From NCBI GenBank assembly GCA_017959195.1, contig JAGDBE010000017.1:1-11520 (forward strand): a stretch of 11,520 nucleotides of DNA, in the 5' to 3' direction. The DNA is from Clostridia bacterium (lineage in GTDB: Bacteria; Bacillota; Clostridia; Oscillospirales; CAG-382). Positions within the stretch are counted from its first letter, which is position 1. Every line of letters begins with the position of its first letter. A program made the position numbers and the translations under genes. This document shows positions 6,048-11,520 of this stretch, piece by piece. The notes under the pieces are model-generated. The model was not told the DNA's origin, ran no database searches, and saw nothing but the letters and a program-made list of their open reading frames with translations.

Positions 6048-6536
6048 ATGAATAAAAAGACATTCACAGCTGTAGCTATACTTGCGGCTACGGCTGTGGT
6101 GTTTTGTATATGCTTTGCTTTTTTCGGATATAAAGAAAAACTCGTCATTTATAACGGCGAAAGCAAAGAGATATACGGAACATACGATATTTACGACGGA
6201 ATGGAATTTTCCGTTGAATTCGTTCATTCGGTAAATAAAAGCCCCGTGAGAGACTTTTTTGTCGTAAGGGGTAATAAACTTTATGCCGAAAAAACAGTAT
6301 ATTCCGCCTTCGGAGCGGGCGTCCAGACCGAAATAGAGGAAGGGCAGACGCTGACGTTTGATGAAGACGGAAATATGGTGGTAGAGGGCTTTGATACCGA
6401 ATTCGATAAAATAAAGTATATCGTCGGCACGGTGTCCGACCACCTGCTGACCATAGAGGGAAAAACCGTGAGTATGACCGAAATGTGCGGAAAAAACGCT
6501 CACGTAGTGTTTGAAATCAAACGAGTAAGGAGATAA
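6048..6536 (+). CDS. DUF1850 protein, TRAP operon accessory
   Basis: This 162-residue protein has one N-terminal hydrophobic helix (about residues 7-27), so it is probably a membrane-anchored extracellular protein. The body carries the DUF1850 (PF08905) pattern: FSVEFVHSVNKSPVRDFFVV, then VYSAFGAGVQTEIEEGQTL. The HS and SxFGAG signatures are typical. The family recurs between TAXI receptors and their fused permeases in many genomes, which is the arrangement here. It may assist receptor-permease assembly, but no function has been established to my knowledge. The ATG at 6048 is 15 nt after the receptor stop and has only a weak ribosome binding site (CGGAT), suggesting lower yield or coupling to the receptor's translation. 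The stop codon overlaps the ribosome binding site of the permease gene. Confidence 0.88.
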   Translation: MNKKTFTAVAILAATAVVFCICFAFFGYKEKLVIYNGESKEIYGTYDIYDGMEFSVEFVHSVNKSPVRDFFVVRGNKLYAEKTVYSAFGAGVQTEIEEGQTLTFDEDGNMVVEGFDTEFDKIKYIVGTVSDHLLTIEGKTVSMTEMCGKNAHVVFEIKRVRR

Positions 6537-6540
6537 AAGC

Positions 6541-8637
6541 ATGTCTGAAAACCGGAATACGGAAAACGTCAAAACAGCCGACGAACTGCTGGCGGAATTT
6601 GACAGGGAATCGAATACAAGACAGTTTACGGGCATCCCCGGAGCCGTGCTTAAGGTGCTGTTCATAGCGTTTGCCGCATTTATATTCGGAACGCGTTTTT
6701 TCACGCTGCCCGAACAGGTGAGAATGTCGTCTTTTTTGGGAATCATAATCTTTTTGGGATTCCTCATATACCCGCTTTATAAAAAACAGACGGCGAAACA
6801 TAATTTTATACCGTGGTATGATATCGTTTTTGCGATAGCCGGCGCAACGCCGTATTTTTACTACGCTTTCAATTTCAGGGAGATAACGAATAGAGCTGTT
6901 GCGATAAATACGCTCGATAAAATCATGGCAATTGTCGGAATACTGTTCTTGTTCGAACTCTGCAGAAGAGCGGTGGGCATCCCGATTTTGTTTGTTGCCG
7001 GCGGCTTTATCGTGTACGCTTTCGTGTACGGAAAATCGCTGCAGTCGATACTGTTTAACCTCTTCTATACGACGAACGGAATCCCCGGCACGCCTCTCAA
7101 CGTGTGCTCGACGTTTATAGTGTTCTTCATTATTCTGGGCTCGTTCCTTGAAAAGACGGGCATAGGAACGTTTTTCGTCGACCTTGCAAACTCCATCGCC
7201 GGATACGCGTCGGGCGGACCCGCAAAGGTTGCGGTAATCTCGTCGGCGCTTGAAGGAATGTATTCGGGAAGCTCGGTTGCGAATACCGTCGGAAGCGGAA
7301 GCGTAACCATCCCCGTAATGAAGAGTATCGGCTATAAGCCGGAATTTGCGGCGGCGGTAGAGGCGGCGGCCTCCACCGGCGGACAGATAATGCCTCCGAT
7401 TATGGGCGCCGCGGCGTTTTTAATGTCTGAAATAACGGCTATCCCGTACGTTACGATAGCGGTGTCGGCAATACTGCCCGCAGTGCTGTATTTTACGGGA
7501 ATATTCTTCATGATACACTTTGAAGCAAAGAAACTCGGACTCAAAGGACTTCCCAAAGAGAGTATCCCGAACTTCTTCAAACTGTTTTTCAGAAAGGGCT
7601 ACCTGTTTTTGCCGATTATCATGCTCGTAACGCTCATGGCGTTTAACAGAACGCCCGCGCAGTCGGCATGTATGGCGATTTTAACCACGATGTTCATCAT
7701 GCTCGCAACCGACATCGTGAAAATGATAAAGAAACTCTCAAAAAAGGAAGACGTCGCGTCAGACGTCATAGATACCGTGCTTTTGTTCGTTCCCGTGGCC
7801 GCATTTTTCCTTGCAATGTTCGTTTTCGGCATGAAAATGGAAAACGCGGCGATAATTTCGGGACTCATCTATATTTTGGTGTCGTTTGTCGGCAAACAGA
7901 CCAAACCGTCGGGAAGAATAGCGCTTGAAGCGCTTGAAGGCGGTATAAGAAACACTATGGGCGTAACCCTTGCATGCGGACTTGCGGGAATAGTTGCGGG
8001 AGTCGTTACAATGACGTCTCTGGGCTCAACGCTTATAGACCTCATCGTTCCGATAGCGCATAATAACCTGTTCTTTGCACTGTTTTTGACAATGCTTACG
8101 TGTATCGTGCTCGGCATGGGCGTGCCCACGACGGCAAACTACCTCATCATGGCGACGATAACCGCGCCGATACTCGTAAAAATGGGAATTCCGCTGCTCG
8201 CGGCGCATATGTTCGTGTTCTATTTCGGAATTGTGGCGGATATCACGCCGCCTGTAGCGCTTGCGGCATACGCGGGAAGCGCAATTGCAAAGTCGAATCC
8301 GCTTAAAACGGGAGTAACGGCGACGCGCCTTGCACTCACGGCGTTCATAATACCGTACATATTCGCCTTTAACCCGAAAATGCTGTTTATAGACGCAAAC
8401 GCGCTCGACGTAGTGCTTATAATTGTAACGTCGCTCATAGGAATTATAGCAATATCCGCGGGACTTGAACGCTTCTTCTTGAGAAAACTTGAAATATATG
8501 AAGTAATACCGCTTCTTGTAGGCGGACTGCTCATGATTTATCCCGGAACGGTAACCGATATAATAGGCGTTGCACTCGTTGCGGTGGTTGCGGTGCTCCA
8601 GATAGTGATAAAGAAAAAACCGGGAGAAAACGGATAA
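6541..8637 (+). CDS. TRAP transporter fused permease (4TM/12TM)
   Basis: This 698-residue integral membrane protein fuses the small (DctQ-like, about 4 helices) and large (DctM-like, about 12 helices) TRAP subunits, as is normal for TAXI systems. After a polar N-terminal tail (about 30 residues), hydrophobic segments run the length of the protein. Family signatures include SALEGMYSGSSVANTVGSGS with the nearby AAASTGGQIMPPIMGAAAF. Late in the protein are LGMGVPTTANYLIMAT and GIVADITPPVALAAYAG. The repeated PP and G-rich loops form the two re-entrant hairpins of the transport core. Length is normal for the family and no DUF3394 tail is present. AAGGAGAT (6527-6534) overlaps the DUF1850 stop and lies 4-nt-coupled to this ATG. 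A terminator follows the stop within 20 nt. Confidence 0.96.
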   Translation: MSENRNTENVKTADELLAEFDRESNTRQFTGIPGAVLKVLFIAFAAFIFGTRFFTLPEQVRMSSFLGIIIFLGFLIYPLYKKQTAKHNFIPWYDIVFAIAGATPYFYYAFNFREITNRAVAINTLDKIMAIVGILFLFELCRRAVGIPILFVAGGFIVYAFVYGKSLQSILFNLFYTTNGIPGTPLNVCSTFIVFFIILGSFLEKTGIGTFFVDLANSIAGYASGGPAKVAVISSALEGMYSGSSVANTVGSGSVTIPVMKSIGYKPEFAAAVEAAASTGGQIMPPIMGAAAFLMSEITAIPYVTIAVSAILPAVLYFTGIFFMIHFEAKKLGLKGLPKESIPNFFKLFFRKGYLFLPIIMLVTLMAFNRTPAQSACMAILTTMFIMLATDIVKMIKKLSKKEDVASDVIDTVLLFVPVAAFFLAMFVFGMKMENAAIISGLIYILVSFVGKQTKPSGRIALEALEGGIRNTMGVTLACGLAGIVAGVVTMTSLGSTLIDLIVPIAHNNLFFALFLTMLTCIVLGMGVPTTANYLIMATITAPILVKMGIPLLAAHMFVFYFGIVADITPPVALAAYAGSAIAKSNPLKTGVTATRLALTAFIIPYIFAFNPKMLFIDANALDVVLIIVTSLIGIIAISAGLERFFLRKLEIYEVIPLLVGGLLMIYPGTVTDIIGVALVAVVAVLQIVIKKKPGENG

Positions 8638-8645
8638 AAATTGAT

Positions 8646-8675
8646 AAAAAAGCGGCGGATTCCGCCGCTTTTTTT
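8646..8675 (+). terminator. Intrinsic terminator of the TRAP operon
   Basis: AGCGGCGG (8651-8658) and CCGCCGCT (8662-8669) form a GC-rich stem with a tight ATT loop, followed by TTTTTT to 8675. A runs at 8646-8650 extend the stem. It separates the TRAP operon from the promoter that begins 15 nt later. Confidence 0.93.
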
Positions 8676-8689
8676 GTGTAATAAAAAAC

Positions 8690-8718
8690 TTGACAATAAA
8701 TAAGCGTTGTGATATAAT
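8690..8718 (+). promoter_or_regulatory. Perfect consensus promoter of the metNIQ leader
   Basis: TTGACA (8690-8695) and TATAAT (8713-8718) are both perfect, with a 17-nt spacer. Transcription should begin near 8725. This leaves roughly 205 nt of leader RNA before metN, which suggests that control is exerted after initiation. Confidence 0.93.
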
Positions 8719-8745
8719 GAACAAAAATCGGAAGGAGGAAGAATA

Positions 8746-8844
8746 ATGAAAAACACCGAGAAAACCATGCGAATGCTTTGCTCCCGGACATGTTCGGTGT
8801 GCGGTTTTATTCTTGCGCCTTCTGATGCACGCGCATCGGCGTAG
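8746..8844 (+). CDS. Putative leader peptide, 32 residues, Met/Cys-containing
   Basis: A 32-codon ORF begins at ATG 8746 behind GGAAGGAGG (8730-8738), the best ribosome binding site in the window, and ends at TAG 8842-8844. Transcription starts only about 20 nt upstream, so this is the first thing a ribosome meets. The N-terminal part contains MRMLCSRTCSVCGF (residues 8-21). Met occurs at 1, 8 and 10, and Cys at 12, 16 and 19, all before the midpoint. Such residues are what a sulfur-amino-acid attenuator would use to sense Met- or Cys-tRNA. I do not recognise it as a named family. The ORF spans one strand of each alternative helix in the leader, so translation must affect folding. Without homologues it could still be a fortuitous ORF within a structured RNA. 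Confidence 0.55.
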   Translation: MKNTEKTMRMLCSRTCSVCGFILAPSDARASA

Positions 8845-8890
8845 AATAAAAAGCATAGAATGTGCCGGGAGTTGCAAGACCCCCGGTTTT
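8753..8890 (+). promoter_or_regulatory. Structured attenuator leader of metNIQ, unrecognised class
   Basis: Several helices can form. (a) ACACCGA (8753-8759) with TCGGTGT (8794-8800). (b) A long hairpin: TTTTATTC/GAATAAAA (8805-8812 and 8845-8852), CGCC/GGCG (8816-8819 and 8838-8841) and GATGC/GCATC (8824-8828 and 8833-8837). (c) An 11-bp antiterminator with one bulge: CTCCCGGACAT (8781-8791) with ATGTGCCGGGAG (8860-8871). (d) The terminator at 8865-8886. Helix c uses the 5' arm of d, so they exclude each other; a and c also interlock. ATGCTTT (8773-8779) could also pair with AAAGCAT (8851-8857). The S-box (SAM-I) core and the T-box motif are absent. Regulation of metNIQ by transcription attenuation is a strong inference. 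The signal, whether leader-peptide stalling or a metabolite, is not determined. Confidence 0.7.
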
Positions 8891-8897
8891 GTTGTTT
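8865..8897 (+). terminator. Conditional terminator before metN
   Basis: CCGGG (8865-8869) pairs with CCCGG (8882-8886). After an A/C mismatch the stem continues as GTT/GAC (8871-8873 and 8878-8880), closed by a GCAA tetraloop (8874-8877). TTTTGTTGTTT follows at 8887-8897. It lies upstream of metN and downstream of the promoter, so it must be bypassed for expression. The overlapping antiterminator helix offers the route. Confidence 0.8.
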
Positions 8898-8929
8898 ACG
8901 GGGCAGAAAAGAGAAAGGTATGAAGCGAA

Positions 8930-9916
8930 ATGATTGAACTTAAACATTTGAGTAAAGTGTTTGACGCCGACTCAAAGAATATAAAAGCCGTAAACGACGT
9001 TTCCTTAACGATAGAGGAAGGAGACGTTTTCGGTATAATAGGACTTTCCGGTGCGGGCAAATCGACGCTTGTCAGATGCATAAACTATCTCGAAAAGCCG
9101 ACGGGCGGAAACGTTTTTTTCAACGGAGTGGACCTGGGAACGCTTCCGCATAAGGAACTGTTAAAACAGAGACAGAAAATGTCCATGATATTCCAGAACT
9201 TCAATCTTCTCTCGCAGAGAACGGCATTAAAGAACGTGTGCTACCCGCTCGAAATATTAGGCATACCTAAAAAGGAAGCGGAAGAAAAAGCGAGAAAACT
9301 TCTCGATACCGTGGGACTTTCCGATAGGATAAATTCATATCCCGCACAGCTTTCGGGCGGCCAGAAGCAGAGGGTTGCGATAGCAAGAGCGCTTGCGACC
9401 GACCCGCAGGTGCTGCTCTGCGACGAAGCGACAAGCGCCCTCGACCCCAATACCACAAGGGCGATACTCTCACTTCTAAAAAAGATAAATACCGAAATGG
9501 GAGTAACCATAATAGTAATCACCCACGAAATGAAGGTGGTCGAGCAGATATGCAATAAGGTCGCCGTAATAGAAAACGGCGAAATCGTCGAGCAGGGCTA
9601 CGTCAAGGATATATTCATGTCGCCCGTTTCGGATATCGCAAAGGAACTCATTCTGCCGAAGAACGAGGGCATAAAGAGAGTTCTCTCCGAAAGAGTGATA
9701 AGAATCGCGTTTGACGGACGTTCTTCCGTCGAGCCGCTTATCGCAAATCTGATACTCGAATGCCACGCCGTAGTAAATATTTTAGGCGCGGACACAAAGG
9801 ATATCGAAGGAACAGCTTACGGACAGATGCTGCTGCAGCTTCCCGACGACGAAGCGGCGGTAAACAGGATAAAGGCATACCTCGATAAAAAAGAAGTAAA
9901 GTACGAGGAGGTGTGA
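8930..9916 (+). CDS. metN: Methionine ABC importer ATPase with NIL domain
   Basis: This 328-residue ATPase belongs to the MetNIQ importer for methionine and related compounds. It has Walker A GLSGAGKST (38-46), Q-loop Q89 in IFQNFN, signature LSGGQKQRVAIARAL (141-155), Walker B VLLCDEATSALDP (161-173) and H-loop H199 in ITHEM. Residues from about 250 to the end form the NIL domain. Known MetN proteins use it to bind methionine and inhibit transport when the cell is replete, so post-translational feedback is expected as well. AGAAAGG (8912-8918) serves the ATG at 8930. A closer ATG at 8920 opens only a five-codon ORF that overlaps the metN start and may reduce initiation. Three bases separate the stop from the metI GTG. 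Confidence 0.93.
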   Translation: MIELKHLSKVFDADSKNIKAVNDVSLTIEEGDVFGIIGLSGAGKSTLVRCINYLEKPTGGNVFFNGVDLGTLPHKELLKQRQKMSMIFQNFNLLSQRTALKNVCYPLEILGIPKKEAEEKARKLLDTVGLSDRINSYPAQLSGGQKQRVAIARALATDPQVLLCDEATSALDPNTTRAILSLLKKINTEMGVTIIVITHEMKVVEQICNKVAVIENGEIVEQGYVKDIFMSPVSDIAKELILPKNEGIKRVLSERVIRIAFDGRSSVEPLIANLILECHAVVNILGADTKDIEGTAYGQMLLQLPDDEAAVNRIKAYLDKKEVKYEEV

Positions 9917-9919
9917 ACG

Positions 9920-10609
9920 GTGATAGAGTTTTTTGATAAATTAGCCGGCTCGGGAATGACGCAGATGTATATTGCCGCGATATTCACTACCGTGAAAATA
10001 ACGCTTGTCAGTACGTTTCTTGCGTATCTTATAGGCTTTCCGCTCGGCATAATACTTTACGGCACCGCATCGGACGGCATATTCCCTCATAAAACCGTAA
10101 ACGCGGTAACGGGATTTATAGTAAATATACTCAGATCCATACCGTTTGTAATACTTCTCGTTATGACTCAGCCGATAGCAAGCGTCGTGATAGGCACAAG
10201 ACTCGGAGATAACGCGTTTATTTTCCACCTCGTAATAGCCGCGTCGCCGTTTGTTGCAAGAATGATAGAGTCGTCATTGAAGGAAGTCGACGCGGGCGTG
10301 ATAGAAGCGGCGCAGTCAATGGGCTCGAATAACTTTCAGATAATCACTAAGGTGGTAATCCCCGAAGCAAAGCCGTCGCTGATAATAGGCAGCGCGATTG
10401 CGGTAACGACGATACTCGGATATACGCCCATGACGTACCTGATAGCGGGCGGCGGACTCGGAGAAATGGCGGTAAGATACGGACTTTATAAGTTCGACGA
10501 TAAGACCATGTATATTTCGTCGGTGCTTCTCATAATACTTGTTCAGATACTCCAGGAAACACTCAACCATATAGCCAAATCAAGCGATAAAAGAATAAGA
10601 AATAAATAA
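9920..10609 (+). CDS. metI: Methionine ABC importer permease
   Basis: This 229-residue permease forms the membrane channel of the MetNIQ importer as a homodimer. It has about five membrane segments, starting near residue 17. Family features are a VNILRSIPFVILLV segment and the cytoplasmic coupling loop EAAQSMGSNNFQIITKVVIP (about 133-152), the EAA motif that contacts MetN. A late TTILGYTPMTYLIAGGGLG segment is also typical. The start is GTG at 9920, supported by GAGGAGGTG (9905-9913) overlapping the metN stop, which implies coupled translation. The metQ gene follows after 26 nt. Confidence 0.94.
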   Translation: MIEFFDKLAGSGMTQMYIAAIFTTVKITLVSTFLAYLIGFPLGIILYGTASDGIFPHKTVNAVTGFIVNILRSIPFVILLVMTQPIASVVIGTRLGDNAFIFHLVIAASPFVARMIESSLKEVDAGVIEAAQSMGSNNFQIITKVVIPEAKPSLIIGSAIAVTTILGYTPMTYLIAGGGLGEMAVRYGLYKFDDKTMYISSVLLIILVQILQETLNHIAKSSDKRIRNK

Positions 10610-10635
10610 TTTTATATCAAAAAGGAGAAAAAACC

Positions 10636-11442
10636 ATGAAAAACACAATTAAAATTTTAGCTCTCGTGCTTGCAGTGCTCTTCGTATTCGCAAGCTGCGA
10701 AAAGAAGGCGGACGATAAGAAAATCGTCGTTGCCGCAAGCTCAACACCCCACGCGGAAATTCTTGAACAGTGCATCGACACACTCAAAGAACAGGGATAT
10801 ACGCTCGAAATCAAGGTTATGGACGACTATATCATCCCCAATAACGCAACCGAATCGGGCGACGTTGACGCAAACTACTTCCAGCATCAGCCGTACCTCG
10901 ACGAATTCAATGCAAGCAACGGAACACACCTCGTAACGGTTGCAAAGATTCACTATGAACCCTACGCAATTTACGCGGGAACAAGCAAATCGCTTGACGA
11001 AATTCCGGAAGGCGCAAAGATAGCCGTTCCCAACGACCCGTCGAACGAAGCGCGCGCTCTGCAGCTCCTCGCTTCCAAGGGATTCTTCAAACTTGCTGAC
11101 GGCGCCGGCCTCAAAGCGACAAAGAAGGATATTATCGAAAACCCGAATAACTATGAAATAGTTGAAATGGAAGCAGCGCTTCTCCCGTCGGTGCTCGGCG
11201 AAGTGAACGCGGCGGTTATCAACGGCAACTACGCCATAGGCGCAGGCCTTAAGGTTTCCGAAGCGCTGGCTGTTGAAGACGCTGAATCCGAAGCGGCTCA
11301 GACGTTTGCAAATATTATAGTCGTAAAAGAAGGCAACGAAAATAACGAAAAGATAAAGGCGCTCGTTAAAGCCGTTCAGAGCGATAACGTAAAGAACTTT
11401 ATCGAAGCAACCTACGATAAAGCCGTAATCGCAATATTCTGA
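10636..11442 (+). CDS. metQ: Methionine-type substrate-binding lipoprotein (NLPA family)
   Basis: This 268-residue lipid-anchored receptor delivers substrate to MetNI. The signal peptide ends at lipobox F18-A-S-C21. The mature protein has the NLPA pattern: KIVVAASSTPHAEILEQC, then LEIKVMDDYIIPNNA, DANYFQHQPYLDEFN, AKIHYEPYAIYAG and AVINGNYAIGAGL. The HxPYLDEF and VAKIHYEPYAIYAG segments are standard in the MetQ/NLPA family. Usual ligands are L- or D-methionine; some family members bind other small amino acids or dipeptides. The Met/Cys leader fits sulfur amino acids. The ATG at 10636 follows AAAGGAG (10621-10627). The gene ends the operon at a bidirectional terminator. Confidence 0.93.
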   Translation: MKNTIKILALVLAVLFVFASCEKKADDKKIVVAASSTPHAEILEQCIDTLKEQGYTLEIKVMDDYIIPNNATESGDVDANYFQHQPYLDEFNASNGTHLVTVAKIHYEPYAIYAGTSKSLDEIPEGAKIAVPNDPSNEARALQLLASKGFFKLADGAGLKATKKDIIENPNNYEIVEMEAALLPSVLGEVNAAVINGNYAIGAGLKVSEALAVEDAESEAAQTFANIIVVKEGNENNEKIKALVKAVQSDNVKNFIEATYDKAVIAIF

Positions 11443-11456
11443 TAAAATATCAAAAT

Positions 11457-11485
11457 AAAAAAGAGGTGGAAACACCTCTTTTTTT
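11457..11485. terminator. Bidirectional intrinsic terminator after metQ
   Basis: AAGAGGTG (11461-11468) and CACCTCTT (11473-11480) flank a GAAA tetraloop, with A run 11457-11460 and T run 11481-11485. The symmetry suggests a convergent gene beyond it. It repeats the GAAA-loop design of the terminator at 4232-4263. Confidence 0.95.
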
Positions 11486-11486
11486 A

Positions 11487-11520
11487 TATTATTTTCTGCG
11501 GCTTCTGAATAACAGCGCCG
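11487..11520 (-). CDS. Possible 3' end of a convergent gene at the window edge
   Basis: The last bases, read on the minus strand, are open to the window edge in more than one frame. One frame ends in residues ALLFRSRRK followed by a stop, and another in GAVIQKPQKII followed by a stop. Both stops lie just before the bidirectional terminator, where a convergent gene would be expected to end. The fragment is far too short to identify or to choose the frame. Confidence 0.25.

Noticed and set aside
5256..6767. 503-codon open frame on the minus strand across the TAXI receptor and DUF1850 genes
   Set aside because: It is antisense to three well-supported genes, has a biased Tyr/Arg/Phe/Cys-rich composition with no recognisable domain, and has no promoter or clear ribosome binding site. 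It arises from the codon bias of the sense genes.
8026..8877. 283-codon minus-strand frame over the end of the TRAP permease and the metNIQ leader
   Set aside because: Very Arg/Tyr/His-rich shadow of the permease that also runs through a terminator and a promoter; no family features.
8719..8929. SAM (S-box) riboswitch or methionine T-box upstream of metN
   Set aside because: The S-box core (the GGGACTGGCCC/GATGAA region) is not found, and there is no T-box motif (GGTGGNACC type) or stem I signature. The helices seen are of a different layout.
8920..8937. Five-codon ORF overlapping the metN start
   Set aside because: The AGAAAGG lies only one base before its ATG, so initiation there is unlikely; noted only as a possible minor influence on metN.
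10741..11475. 244-codon minus-strand frame opposite metQ
   Set aside because: Shadow of the metQ coding frame; its start lies inside the bidirectional terminator and its composition is not protein-like.
1..11520. CRISPR array, insertion sequence, prophage or tRNA genes
   Set aside because: No spaced direct repeats, transposase or integrase motifs, terminal inverted repeats or cloverleaf sequences were seen on either strand.

Overview
The window looks like a chromosomal segment of a Gram-positive, low-to-moderate GC bacterium of the Bacillota, most likely a gut-type member of the Clostridia. The evidence is a T-box leader, lipoproteins with short signal peptides and lipoboxes, strong GGAGG ribosome binding sites, sigma-A promoters with exactly 17-nt spacers, and families common in anaerobic Clostridia (DUF4830, TAXI-TRAP, DUF1273/SLOG). 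The exact genus cannot be read from the sequence. No mobile element, CRISPR array, tRNA or rRNA was seen.

Layout, left to right. Positions 1-249 hold the 3' end of a DUF4830-like protein. Positions 314-1093 hold a small lipoprotein and ribonuclease HI (rnhA). A consensus promoter at 1117-1145 then drives a T-box leader (about 1165-1414) whose specifier codon I read as UAC (tyrosine). It precedes a three-gene ABC importer (1533-4219: lipoprotein receptor, permease, ATPase) of the family usually called TrpXYZ. A bidirectional terminator (4232-4263) is shared with a convergent minus-strand DUF1273/SLOG gene (4266-4814), which has its own promoter. Divergent from it is a TAXI-type TRAP operon (5070-8637): receptor lipoprotein, DUF1850 protein, fused permease. 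After its terminator comes another consensus promoter (8690-8718) and a roughly 200-nt leader. This leader encodes a 32-residue Met/Cys-containing peptide and can form mutually exclusive antiterminator and terminator helices. It precedes metN-metI-metQ (8930-11442), a methionine-type ABC importer ending at a second bidirectional terminator.

The common theme is solute uptake, with three complete importers in a row. Two are preceded by RNA leaders that appear to act by transcription attenuation: a tRNA-sensing T-box for the first, and an unrecognised element for the methionine system. The TRAP operon instead carries AT-rich dyads at its promoter that could be operator sites.

The best candidate for something undescribed is the metNIQ leader. 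It has a perfect promoter, a perfect Shine-Dalgarno sequence, a short ORF, a long imperfect hairpin, an 11-bp antiterminator and a GCAA-loop terminator, and it is neither an S-box nor a T-box. The tyrosine reading of the T-box is the second main result, because it argues that this Trp-type transporter carries tyrosine or a related aromatic compound.
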